Assembly (NCBI RefSeq): GCF_030010235.1 | Contig: NZ_JASCRS010000001.1 | Location: 744,001-808,000, forward strand | DNA: 64,000 bases | DNA from: Leucobacter sp. UT-8R-CII-1-4 | GTDB taxonomy: Bacteria > Actinomycetota > Actinomycetes > Actinomycetales > Microbacteriaceae | Direction of reading: 5' to 3' | Shown: in pieces, positions 7,660-15,634 of the stretch | How positions within the stretch are numbered: the stretch's first letter is position 1 | How the letters are laid out: every line of letters begins with the position of its first letter | Made by a program: the position numbers and the translations under genes | Notes under the pieces: generated by a model | Seen by the model: only the letters and a program-made list of their open reading frames with translations | The model's database searches: none | What the model was told of the DNA's origin: nothing

Positions 7660-9213
7660 GTGACAACGAGCTATTCAGACCTCGTCGCGCAATTGCGCGA
7701 GCGGCGCGCAACCATTGCGCTCGGCGGTCCAGAGAAATCACGCGAGCGCCACGTCGCCCGCGGCAAATTGCTGGCACGCGACCGTATCTCACACCTGGTT
7801 GATTCGGGCAGCCCGTTTCTTGAGGTCGCACCACTGGCCGGTTACGAGATGTATGGCGGCGACGCACCAAGCGGTGGCGTGATCGCGGGCATAGGCCTCA
7901 TCCATGGCCGTCAGGTAATGATCGTGGCAAACGATGCCACCGTGAAGGGCGGCACCTACTACCCCATCACAGTCAAGAAGCACCTGCGCGCACAAGAGAT
8001 CGCAGCAGAAAATCGCCTGCCCTGCGTCTACCTCGTCGATTCAGGCGGCGCCTTCCTGCCAATGCAAGACGAAGTCTTCCCAGATCGCGAACACTTTGGC
8101 CGCATCTTTTACAACCAAGCTCGAATGTCTCGCGACGGCATCGCGCAGATCGCTGCCGTAATGGGTTCAAGCACCGCAGGTGGTGCCTACGTGCCCGCAA
8201 TGAGCGATGAAACCGTTATCGTGCGAAACCAGGGCACGATCTTCCTCGGCGGTCCTCCACTCGTAAAGGCCGCGACCGGCGAAATCGTCACCGCGGAAGA
8301 CCTCGGTGGCGGCGAAGTACACACTCGCGTGTCAGGCGTCGCAGACCACCTCGCCGAAAACGATGAGCACGCGCTACAGATTGTGCGCGACATCGTGGCA
8401 ACCCTGCCAGCAAACGCGCCACTCAAAGAGCTTCCAAGCCAAGACGTGCAAGCACCGCACCCCGGTTCGCTTCTCGATGTTGTTCCAGTAGCTCTCACCG
8501 AGCCGTATGACGCGCGCGAAATCATCACCCGCGTGGTTGACGGCGGTGAGTTCACCGAGTTCAAGCGCGAATACGGCACCACCCTCATCACCGCGTTTGC
8601 AAAGATCCACGGCCACCGCGTCGGCATCATTGCGAACAACGGCGTGCTCTTTGGCGAGAGCGCCATGAAGGGCGCGCACTTCATTGAGCTCTGCGACCAG
8701 CGCGAGATTCCGCTCGTCTTCCTACAGAACATCACCGGATTTATGGTCGGTCGCGAGTACGAATCTGGCGGCATTGCAAAACACGGCGCGAAGATGGTGA
8801 ATGCCGTTGCGACCGCATCAGTGCCAAAGCTCACCGTAGTTGTTGGCGGTTCATTCGGCGCAGGCACGTACTCAATGTGCGGTCGAGCATACTCGCCACG
8901 CTTCCTGTGGCTGTGGCCAGGCGCCCGCGTGTCGGTCATGGGCGGCCCACAGGCCGCATCGGTACTTTCAACGGTTCGTCGCGATCAGATCGAAGCTGCT
9001 GGCGGCGAGTGGAGCAGCGACGAACAGACCGAGTTCGAAGCACCAATTCGCGAACAATACGAGTCACAGGGCAGCCCCTACTATTCAACCGCTCGCCTTT
9101 GGGACGACGGAATCATCGAACCAGACCAGACCCGCGATGTGCTCGGACTCGCGCTCGACGTCGTGATGCGCGCACCGTTTGACGCACCCGGCTACGGCGT
9201 ATTCAGGATGTGA
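7660..9213 (+). CDS. accD1: Acyl-CoA carboxylase beta (carboxyltransferase) subunit, methylcrotonyl-CoA type
   Basis: 517 residues from GTG 7660, which follows AGGAGG with a 5-bp spacer; an ATG 14 codons upstream lacks such a site. The subunit transfers the carboxyl group from carboxybiotin to the acyl-CoA. It shows the crotonase-fold oxyanion region DSGGAFLP and [11 protein letters not shown] in the N-half and [20 protein letters not shown] in the C-half. The segment [17 protein letters not shown] is characteristic of methylcrotonyl-CoA carboxylase beta chains rather than propionyl-CoA carboxylases. It is first in the operon accD1-accA1-maoC-citE. Confidence 0.92.
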   Translation: MTTSYSDLVAQLRERRATIALGGPEKSRERHVARGKLLARDRISHLVDSGSPFLEVAPLAGYEMYGGDAPSGGVIAGIGLIHGRQVMIVANDATVKGGTYYPITVKKHLRAQEIAAENRLPCVYLVDSGGAFLPMQDEVFPDREHFGRIFYNQARMSRDGIAQIAAVMGSSTAGGAYVPAMSDETVIVRNQGTIFLGGPPLVKAATGEIVTAEDLGGGEVHTRVSGVADHLAENDEHALQIVRDIVATLPANAPLKELPSQDVQAPHPGSLLDVVPVALTEPYDAREIITRVVDGGEFTEFKREYGTTLITAFAKIHGHRVGIIANNGVLFGESAMKGAHFIELCDQREIPLVFLQNITGFMVGREYESGGIAKHGAKMVNAVATASVPKLTVVVGGSFGAGTYSMCGRAYSPRFLWLWPGARVSVMGGPQAASVLSTVRRDQIEAAGGEWSSDEQTEFEAPIREQYESQGSPYYSTARLWDDGIIEPDQTRDVLGLALDVVMRAPFDAPGYGVFRM

Positions 9214-11270
9214 TGCAAATGTTTAATACCGTTCTCATTGCCAATCGTGGCGAAATTGCCTGCCGCATTATGAAAACCCTGCGCGGCATGGGCATTCGTT
9301 CAGCGGCCGTCTACAGTGACGCAGACGCTGAGGCAAGACACGTCAAGCTTGCCGACATTTCAAAGCGGATCGGCCCAGCGCCAGCCGCGCAGAGCTATCT
9401 GAACATTCCAGCAGTTATTGATGCGGCACTCGAAGTCGGCGCTCAAGCCATTCACCCCGGCTACGGGTTCCTTGCCGAAAACGCCGAATTTGCTCGTGCT
9501 TGCGAGGCAGCCGGCCTAGTCTTCATCGGCCCTTCTGCCTATGCGATTGAAACCATGGGCGACAAGATCTCGGCCAAGACTGCCGTCTCGGAGCGTGGTG
9601 TCCCAACGGTGCCCGGCATCGCGCGTCCGGGACTTAGCGATGCCGAACTACTCGCAGAGGCTCCAGCAATTGGCTACCCCATGCTGATCAAGCCAAGTGC
9701 TGGCGGCGGCGGCAAGGGCATGCACGTTGTCACCAAAACAGAAGAGCTCGCTGATTCAATCGCCGCCGCCCGACGCGAGGCAGCGGCAAGTTTTGGCGAT
9801 GATGCGCTCTTTATTGAGCGTTACCTGAGCACCCCTCGCCACATTGAAGTGCAGGTACTTGCCGACGCTCACGGCAATGTAGTCCACCTCGGCGAACGAG
9901 AATGCTCGCTGCAGCGTCGCCATCAGAAGGTCATCGAAGAGGCTCCCTCTCCACTACTTGACGAACGCACTCGGGCGGCAATCGGTGAGGCTGCCTGCGA
10001 GACCGCGCGCAGTGTCGGCTACCAGGGCGCAGGCACTGTTGAGTTCATCGTTGAGGCTTCTCAACCAGACGAGTTCTTCTTCATGGAGATGAATACTCGC
10101 CTGCAGGTTGAGCACCCGGTGACCGAGGAGATCACTGGCGTCGATCTAGTCGAACAGCAATTGCGTATTGCCGCAGGTCAAGCACTCTCGCTCATACAAC
10201 AAGACATCGTCTTGCGCGGCCACAGCTTTGAGGCTCGTCTCTACGCCGAAGACCCCGCCGCTGGCTTCCTGCCAACCGGCGGCCACGTGAGTCACGTGGC
10301 CCATCCAAGCGGCGAAGGCGTACGTGTTGATACCGCAATCGAGTCTGGGCTCAATGTCTCGATTGATTACGACCCAATGCTCGCAAAGATCATCACCTGG
10401 GGTGAAGATCGCGAAGCCGCCCGGCGCCGCCTCGTTCACGCGCTCGACGAGACCGCAGTGCTTGGTTTTCCAACGAATATTGAGTTCATGCGACTGCTGC
10501 TCGAACTACCAGAAGTTGTCGCTGGAGATCTCGACACCGGCTTGATCGCACGGGTTCAAGACAGCTTCGAATACGCTGCAGCGAGCGAGCGCGAATTCGC
10601 AGAAGCTGCGCTGCTGATCGAGCACACTCGCGCCGACGCACAGAACGCCAGCGCTTCACGTGAAACAGCAGCGAGCACCGCGACCGGCCCGTGGGCAAGC
10701 GTCAGCGGCTGGCGCCTCGGCTCGGCTGCGCCGCGCACCCACGCACTAGTCAGCGCAGGCGAACAGCACACCGTCTCACTGACACGCTCGCTCTCTGACG
10801 CAGAGGCAGACACCGTAACGGTCGACGCGTTCAGCACAGGTGCAAAGCTTGAAGAACTGGGCGCACACCAGTACAGCACAACCATCGATGGAACTACGCG
10901 CACGATTACCGCGATGGTGCAACGCAGTTCAGGAACAGCCACCGTGCTACTTGCCCATGATGGCGCTGTGTTTGAAATCAGCGAGTATCGAGTAAGCCAC
11001 AGCGGTGATGACGCCGCGGCCGGTGGCCCACAGCTTGAATCACCAATGCCCGGAACCGTAGTGCTGGTGCACGCAAGCGACGGCACACAGGTTGAGGTGG
11101 GTGATCCAGTAATCGTGGTTGAAGCAATGAAGATGGAGCACGTACTTCGAGCTACCGTGGCTGGCACCGTCGCGCTGCGCGCCGGAGTCGGCGATCAGGT
11201 CTCGCGGGGGCAGACACTCGCAGTGATCCAGGTGCATACTGAAGATGCAACCACCGAGGAGGCATCATGA
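9213..11270 (+). CDS. accA1: Acyl-CoA carboxylase alpha subunit: biotin carboxylase plus biotin carrier
   Basis: 685 residues. ATG 9213 shares its A with the TGA of accD1 (TGATG), so the two subunits are coupled; ATG 9219 is the alternative. Domains in order: biotin carboxylase N-domain (FNTVLIANRGEIACRI), ATP-grasp with the glycine loop KPSAGGGGKGM near residue 163 and catalytic region FFMEMNTRLQVEHPVTEE near 290, the C-domain ending near 450, a linker, and a biotinyl carrier domain with the modified lysine in EAMKMEH at about 640. It carboxylates its own biotin with ATP and bicarbonate and hands it to AccD1. Confidence 0.95.
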   Translation: MQMFNTVLIANRGEIACRIMKTLRGMGIRSAAVYSDADAEARHVKLADISKRIGPAPAAQSYLNIPAVIDAALEVGAQAIHPGYGFLAENAEFARACEAAGLVFIGPSAYAIETMGDKISAKTAVSERGVPTVPGIARPGLSDAELLAEAPAIGYPMLIKPSAGGGGKGMHVVTKTEELADSIAAARREAAASFGDDALFIERYLSTPRHIEVQVLADAHGNVVHLGERECSLQRRHQKVIEEAPSPLLDERTRAAIGEAACETARSVGYQGAGTVEFIVEASQPDEFFFMEMNTRLQVEHPVTEEITGVDLVEQQLRIAAGQALSLIQQDIVLRGHSFEARLYAEDPAAGFLPTGGHVSHVAHPSGEGVRVDTAIESGLNVSIDYDPMLAKIITWGEDREAARRRLVHALDETAVLGFPTNIEFMRLLLELPEVVAGDLDTGLIARVQDSFEYAAASEREFAEAALLIEHTRADAQNASASRETAASTATGPWASVSGWRLGSAAPRTHALVSAGEQHTVSLTRSLSDAEADTVTVDAFSTGAKLEELGAHQYSTTIDGTTRTITAMVQRSSGTATVLLAHDGAVFEISEYRVSHSGDDAAAGGPQLESPMPGTVVLVHASDGTQVEVGDPVIVVEAMKMEHVLRATVAGTVALRAGVGDQVSRGQTLAVIQVHTEDATTEEAS

Positions 11271-11764
11271 CTGACAAACGAATTGAACAGCGCGGGCTCT
11301 ACTTTGAGGAGTTCGAAGAGGGAACGGTGTACCTGCATCGACCAGGTCGCACAGTGACCGAGGCTGACAATGTGCTCTTCACAACGCTCACCATGAACAC
11401 CCAGTCGCTGCACCTAGATGCCGCATGGAGTTCACACACTGAATTTGGTGAGCCTCTCGTAAACAGCATGTTCACGCTCTCAACCTTGGTTGGCCTTTCG
11501 GTTTCGCAGCTCACACTCGGAACCATTGTCGCAAACCTTGGTTTTGGCGAGGTCTCCTTCCCAGCGCCAGTGCGAGTGGGCGACACCCTCTACGCCGAAA
11601 CCCGAATCGAAGGCAAGCGACTGTCAAGTTCACGCCCCGGCCAAGGCATCGTGGAGTTCCGGCACACAATGCGCAACCAGACTGGCAAGGTGGTGGCGAT
11701 CGCTACCCGCTCAACACTGATGCAGTGCCAGCCAAAGGACCAAGTTCGAGGCGGTGCGGCTTAG
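11267..11764 (+). CDS. MaoC-family enoyl-CoA hydratase
   Basis: 165 residues, ATGA overlap with accA1. A single hot-dog fold domain: GRTVTEADNVLFTTLTMNTQSLHLD carries the R-hydratase D-x4-N-x2-H arrangement (Asp, then N and H spaced as in MaoC proteins), followed by VNSMFTLSTLVGLSV and FPAPVRVGDTLYAET. The mycobacterial counterpart between accA1/fadE19 and citE hydrates branched dicarboxyl enoyl-CoAs; here 3-methylglutaconyl-CoA or a related itaconyl/mesaconyl-type CoA is the likely substrate, giving the hydroxyacyl-CoA cleaved by the next enzyme. Substrate is inferred from the operon. Confidence 0.85.
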   Translation: MTDKRIEQRGLYFEEFEEGTVYLHRPGRTVTEADNVLFTTLTMNTQSLHLDAAWSSHTEFGEPLVNSMFTLSTLVGLSVSQLTLGTIVANLGFGEVSFPAPVRVGDTLYAETRIEGKRLSSSRPGQGIVEFRHTMRNQTGKVVAIATRSTLMQCQPKDQVRGGAA

Positions 11765-11766
11765 TC

Positions 11767-12627
11767 ATGGCAGTTGACCTCAGCTTGCAGGGCCCGGCTC
11801 TGCTTTTTTGCCCGGCTGATCGTGGCGATCGATACGCGAAAGCGCTTTCAGCAGCAGACAGTGTGATTCTTGATCTTGAAGATGCGGTTGCGCCTGCTGA
11901 CAAGGCAAGTGCGCGCGAGCAACTCGTGGCGGCGGGGGCAGCAAGCGCTCGCGGTGACGAAGGTGCGCTTGATCCAGCGCGCGTGATTGTGCGGGTGAAC
12001 CCGGCAGACACTATCGACCACCCGCTCGATCTTGCCGCCGTTGCCGAAACTCCGTATCGCACGCTTATGCTCGCAAAAGCAGAGAGCGCCACCCAACTCG
12101 ATGCGCTGCAGAAGGCCGGGTATCGTGTACTCGCTCTTTGCGAGACTGCTGCGGGTATCGCCCGTGTCGCTGAGATTGCCGCGCACCCGGCCGTCTTTGC
12201 CCTAATGTGGGGCGCCGAAGACCTCGCGGCGAGTATGGGTGGCAAGAGTTCCCGGCTCGATCCCGCAGACGGCGCGCAAACCGGCATTTATCGAGATTTC
12301 GCCCGCTTTGCTCGCACACGAATGCTGATCGAAGCCAAGGCCGCTGGCAAGCTAGCCGTCGACTCGGTTTTCGTAAACATTCCCGACGCTGACGGGCTGC
12401 GCGCCGAAGCCACTGATGCGAGCGCGAGCGGCTTCGATGCAACCGCGTGCATTCACCCGTCGCAGGCCGCTATTCTGCGTTCGGCCTACGCAGCTTCGCC
12501 AGAAGAGATGGCCTGGGCAGAACGGGTACTCGACGAAGCGACAAGACAGCCCGGCGTTTTTCGCTTTGAAGGCAAGATGGTCGACGAACCGGTTCTTCGC
12601 CAGGCACGAGCGATGCTCAGCCGCTAG
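11767..12627 (+). CDS. citE: CitE-like beta-hydroxyacyl-CoA lyase (HpcH/HpaI superfamily)
   Basis: 286 residues from ATG 11767, two bases after the MaoC stop; the upstream open frame overlaps MaoC and is rejected. Motifs: PALLFCPADRGDRYAKAL at the N-terminus, SVILDLEDAV (metal-binding acid), VIVRVNP, ALCETAAGI, LMWGAEDLAASMG, and ATACIHPSQ with the catalytic-type C-terminal segment. The family makes or breaks C-C bonds of hydroxyacyl-CoAs with Mg2+. Stand-alone CitE without citrate lyase subunits in this operon context has been linked in M. tuberculosis to leucine and itaconate breakdown as an (R)-HMG-CoA/citramalyl-CoA lyase; the same job is likely here. Confidence 0.88.
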   Translation: MAVDLSLQGPALLFCPADRGDRYAKALSAADSVILDLEDAVAPADKASAREQLVAAGAASARGDEGALDPARVIVRVNPADTIDHPLDLAAVAETPYRTLMLAKAESATQLDALQKAGYRVLALCETAAGIARVAEIAAHPAVFALMWGAEDLAASMGGKSSRLDPADGAQTGIYRDFARFARTRMLIEAKAAGKLAVDSVFVNIPDADGLRAEATDASASGFDATACIHPSQAAILRSAYAASPEEMAWAERVLDEATRQPGVFRFEGKMVDEPVLRQARAMLSR

Positions 12628-12638
12628 GCGCACATACT

Positions 12639-12688
12639 CATATGTCTCGGCTACTCGCTGCCTTCACGACGAGCGGCCGAGACATATG
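12639..12688. terminator. Long hairpin between convergent citE and tetR
   Basis: CATATGTCTCGGC (12639-12651) pairs perfectly with GCCGAGACATATG (12676-12688), and CTCG/CGAG pair again inside the loop. It lies between the two convergent stops (12627 and 12702). No T-tract follows on either strand, so it may be a weak bidirectional terminator or a transcript-end stabiliser. Confidence 0.55.
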
Positions 12689-12701
12689 TCTATTCAGGCC
12701 G

Positions 12702-13292
12702 CTAACGGTCGGCAGCGGGTGCCGCTAGGGCGGCGCTCGCCATCGCACTGAGAATCGCGCCGGCACGCTTACCGCTGGCAGCGGCGCTGTGTGGAGTTGA
12801 GTTCAACAATCCGACCGTTGCGAGCAACCGCGTCTGCGCTTCGTTCTCATCAATTTCAGGGTGAATCGCGCACAGCACTTGTTGCCACTCGCGCAAGTAC
12901 TCGCGCTGCAATCGACGCACCTTTCGGTTTGCGTCACTTGGCAGGCTAGAAAGCTCACGATCCTGCAGCACAATAATGTCTGGCTCTGAGGTTGCAAACT
13001 CGACATGGAACGCAATCAGCTCGTCGAGAGTCTCTTGCGGCGAGCACTCGTCACCGACAATCTCGAGGCAGCCCGCAAGCAGTCTGGTGCTTACGTCTAC
13101 GAGAAGTTCGCAGAGCAGCGCCTCTTTGCTTGGAAAGTAGTTGTACAGTGCCGGGCCGCTCATGCCGACGGCTTCGCCAAGCTCTACAGTCGAGACGGCG
13201 TTGTAGCCGCGCTCTGCGAACATCTTTGCTGATGCGCGCATGAGCGCAGCACGCCTATTGGCTTTCTGCGTTGCACGCCATGTTGCTGTCAC
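12702..13292 (-). CDS. TetR/AcrR-family transcriptional regulator
   Basis: 196 residues from a GTG start. The N-terminal HTH reads MFAERGYNAVSTVELGEAVG then MSGPALYNYFPSKEALL, a textbook TetR DNA-binding domain with the conserved YNYFPSKEAL helix. The C-terminal ligand domain is not recognisable. It is convergent with citE at the end of the leucine-type operon, and the equivalent mycobacterial locus also has a TetR. It probably represses the divergent acyl-CoA dehydrogenase/carboxylase promoters through the TTATT-N4-AGTAA sites; that link is inference. No clear copy of the site was seen at its own start. Confidence 0.88.
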   Translation of the reverse strand: MTATWRATQKANRRAALMRASAKMFAERGYNAVSTVELGEAVGMSGPALYNYFPSKEALLCELLVDVSTRLLAGCLEIVGDECSPQETLDELIAFHVEFATSEPDIIVLQDRELSSLPSDANRKVRRLQREYLREWQQVLCAIHPEIDENEAQTRLLATVGLLNSTPHSAAASGKRAGAILSAMASAALAAPAADR

Positions 13293-13323
13293 GGAGTCGA
13301 GTGTTTCTTTCTAGTTGTGTCGA

Positions 13324-14154
13324 TTAGTCGAGGAAGATATCGAGGAACAACTGATCGTCTGGGGTACCTGGTACGGCTGCATACCCTGAGAAGTCCGTTA
13401 CACCCTCGGCGCGCAGAACGTCTTCTGCTACCAAGGTTTGACCGCTGTAGCTGCGAGAGTCCTTGGTAAGCATGGCGTAGGCGGCGTCTGCGCAGATTTC
13501 TGGCGTGCGCGAAACCCGCATCATTTGGTCGCCACCGAGAGAGAACTGCACTGCTGCGGTTGCAACGGTAGTGAGCGGCCAGAGCGAGTTCGCCGCGATC
13601 CCCGACTCAGCGAATTCAGCTGCAATACCCATAGTTGCCATTGTCATGCCGTACTTCGCCATGGTGTAGCCAGTGTGCGCACCGAGCCACTTTGGTGAAA
13701 TATTCAGTGGCGGCGAAAGCGAAAGAATGTGCGGGTTCTCGGATTTTTTCAGTGCCGGAATAGCGGCTCGAGAGAGCATGAAGGTGCCGCGCACATTCAC
13801 GTCTTGCATCAGGTCGTATTTCTTTTCGGCAAGATCAAGTGATCCAGAAAGATCGATCACACTCGCGTTGTTCACCACGATGTCAATGCCACCAAACTCG
13901 GCAAGGGTAAGTTCAACAGCTCGCGCGATATCTTCATCGTTGCGTACGTCACCGTGAATCGGCAATGCTTGACCGCCCGCTTGGCGAATAGCCTCGGCCG
14001 CGGTGTGAATCGTGCCCTCAAGTTTTGGGTGTGGGGTGTCCGTTTTAGCGATGATGGCGACGTTCGCGCCGTCGGCGGCAGCCCGCAGCGCGATCGCGAG
14101 ACCGATTCCGCGGCTTCCACCGCTCATAAGCATTGTCTTACCAGCGAGTGACAT
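13324..14154 (-). CDS. Short-chain dehydrogenase/reductase, HSDL2-like
   Basis: 276 residues from ATG 14154, preceded by GGGGGAG; the open frame extends 27 codons upstream without such a site. NAD(P)-binding SGGSRGIG at residues 11-18, NNAS in the middle, and the catalytic YTMAK motif. The N-terminal IAKTDTPHPKLEGTIHTAA segment is characteristic of the HSDL2/citronellol-dehydrogenase-like SDR group, which acts on hydroxyacyl or terpenoid/fatty substrates. It stands alone between the TetR (32 bp downstream) and the signalling operon. Substrate unknown. Confidence 0.85.
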   Translation of the reverse strand: MSLAGKTMLMSGGSRGIGLAIALRAAADGANVAIIAKTDTPHPKLEGTIHTAAEAIRQAGGQALPIHGDVRNDEDIARAVELTLAEFGGIDIVVNNASVIDLSGSLDLAEKKYDLMQDVNVRGTFMLSRAAIPALKKSENPHILSLSPPLNISPKWLGAHTGYTMAKYGMTMATMGIAAEFAESGIAANSLWPLTTVATAAVQFSLGGDQMMRVSRTPEICADAAYAMLTKDSRSYSGQTLVAEDVLRAEGVTDFSGYAAVPGTPDDQLFLDIFLD

Positions 14155-14200
14155 AGTCTCCCCCTTCAAGTTCGACCGCGCAAAGCGCGATGCAATTTCA

Positions 14201-14216
14201 GTTACTGCACCGTAAC
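14201..14216. promoter_or_regulatory. Small inverted repeat GTTAC-N6-GTAAC before the SDR gene
   Basis: A 5-bp perfect inverted repeat about 47 bp upstream of the SDR start, in the 74-bp gap after the small membrane protein gene. Position fits an operator; the repeat is short and may be chance. Confidence 0.25.
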
Positions 14217-14228
14217 CGTGTTGCGAAT

Positions 14229-14825
14229 CTACCATTCAAAAGCAATAGCCGCTACAGCATAAAGCCCAACGACAGATATCACGATCACACCAAAATACAC
14301 AGCGAGGGTTGTCACCTTGCGACGACGATCACGCTCTTTCAATGATGGCAGCTGATCGCGCCCCTGCACCACAGTTGTTTCGGTCTGCGCTGGCGGTAGC
14401 CCCACACGGCGAAAAATCTCATCTCGCCCCGTTTGCAGTGGCATCTCACTGCTCGGCCTTGCGCCATAGCTCACCGGCAGCCCCCGAGAGACACCGCGTT
14501 CCGCAGCAACCTCCCACGGAGCGACACCCGGTGCCAGTGCAATTGGGCGATGCGGGTCAAGACCAGAATCAACGATCTGGAGAAGCTCACGCTCGGCCAG
14601 GGGCTGCTTAACCGGCGGCGCAGGATCAGACCGGCTCAACGACTGCTGGCGCGCCGCATCTTCTTGCTCTGCACGCTCGGCGATCCGACGCTCGCGACGC
14701 CCATTCTTCGCCGCGACCCGAGTGCGATCGTTTGAAATCGCCACGGTGTCGTCGCCCGAGACCACAACTGTGCGGTCTTCAGCAACTTCGGGAATCTCAC
14801 CCTCCGGTTCGAACTCGCGGGTCAT
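14229..14825 (-). CDS. Uncharacterised single-pass membrane protein of the kinase/phosphatase operon
   Basis: 198 residues. I do not recognise a named domain. The N-terminal 160 residues are charged and low in hydrophobicity (two threonine-bearing repeats, DRTVVVSGDDT and ISNDRTRVA, then a KNGRRERRIAERAEQED stretch), and the C-terminus is one membrane span (VYFGVIVISVVGLYAVAAIAF). The topology suggests a cytoplasmic tail that could be phosphorylated, which fits its place directly after the PP2C phosphatase with an ATGA overlap. It is the last gene of the operon starting at 29144. Function unknown. Confidence 0.7.
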   Translation of the reverse strand: MTREFEPEGEIPEVAEDRTVVVSGDDTVAISNDRTRVAAKNGRRERRIAERAEQEDAARQQSLSRSDPAPPVKQPLAERELLQIVDSGLDPHRPIALAPGVAPWEVAAERGVSRGLPVSYGARPSSEMPLQTGRDEIFRRVGLPPAQTETTVVQGRDQLPSLKERDRRRKVTTLAVYFGVIVISVVGLYAVAAIAFEW

Positions 14826-15634
14826 CGTGAACCCGGCCGAGTAATTTCAAGCGTCGCCCACTCCGCATCTTCACCGGCCGATTCGGACGCTTGTGCCGCG
14901 ACACCGCCAGACACAACCTCAAGCACAATCACTGAAATGTTGTCCCGACCACCGGCCGCAAGTGTGCGGCGCACAAGTTCAGCCGTGAGCATTGCCGGTT
15001 CGCCACCCTCAGCCAGTACCGTCTCAATTTCGACATCACTGATTTCTGAGCTCAAACCATCCGAGCACACCAACAGCCGTGAACCGGCCTCAACCGGCAA
15101 CAACCACGCATCATGCTCATCATCAGTGCTCCCAAGCGCCCGAGTAATGATGTTGCGCGGCGTCGACGCAGCCTGACTATCGCCCTCTGCAAACAGCTCC
15201 GATTGCAGCGAGTGGTCAGTGGTGAGCTGCTGCAATCGCCCGCCACGCTGCAAGTACACTCTGGAGTCGCCAACATTCAGCACATACCAGTGCGGTTGCC
15301 CCTGGTGCTCGATACGAATCGCGCCGGTGAGTGTGCACCCGGCCCCGCGTTCGCTTCGCTCTGAGATTGCTTGCACGCGACGTTTCGCCTCGTCAAGGGC
15401 AGCCTCGATCTGCTGCATGGTGGCTTCGCGAGGGGCGGTGAAGGCCTCGCTAAACGCCGAAATTGCAGCTCTGCTTGCAGCAGCTCCTTGATCGTGACCA
15501 CCCATACCGTCAGCGACGATAAAACACGGATCGGCAGCGAAAAGGGCATCCTCATTGACCGCTCGCCGCAAGCCGCGATCGGTCAGTGCCGCCACCTCGA
15601 GTTTCACCCGTGGCTCAGTGCCGGGCAGAATCAC
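14822..15634 (-). CDS. PP2C-family Ser/Thr protein phosphatase
   Basis: 270 residues, GTG start overlapping the FHA stop (GTGA). PP2C/PPM metal-binding motifs are all present: RRAVNEDALF near residue 23, VADGMGGHDQG near 40, YVLNVGDSRVYL, TDHSLQSELF, ICSDG-type LLVCSDGLSSEI, and GGRDNISVIVLEV near the end. It dephosphorylates Ser/Thr-phosphoproteins, here presumably targets of the kinase encoded at the head of the same operon, including the FHA protein next door. It has no membrane span, unlike mycobacterial PstP, so it should be cytoplasmic. Confidence 0.92.
   Translation of the reverse strand: MILPGTEPRVKLEVAALTDRGLRRAVNEDALFAADPCFIVADGMGGHDQGAAASRAAISAFSEAFTAPREATMQQIEAALDEAKRRVQAISERSERGAGCTLTGAIRIEHQGQPHWYVLNVGDSRVYLQRGGRLQQLTTDHSLQSELFAEGDSQAASTPRNIITRALGSTDDEHDAWLLPVEAGSRLLVCSDGLSSEISDVEIETVLAEGGEPAMLTAELVRRTLAAGGRDNISVIVLEVVSGGVAAQASESAGEDAEWATLEITRPGSR

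Noticed and set aside
8187-8939. 250-codon minus-strand open frame
   Set aside because: Antisense to accD1 with Ser/Thr/Pro-rich, motif-free translation; typical shadow of a high-GC gene.
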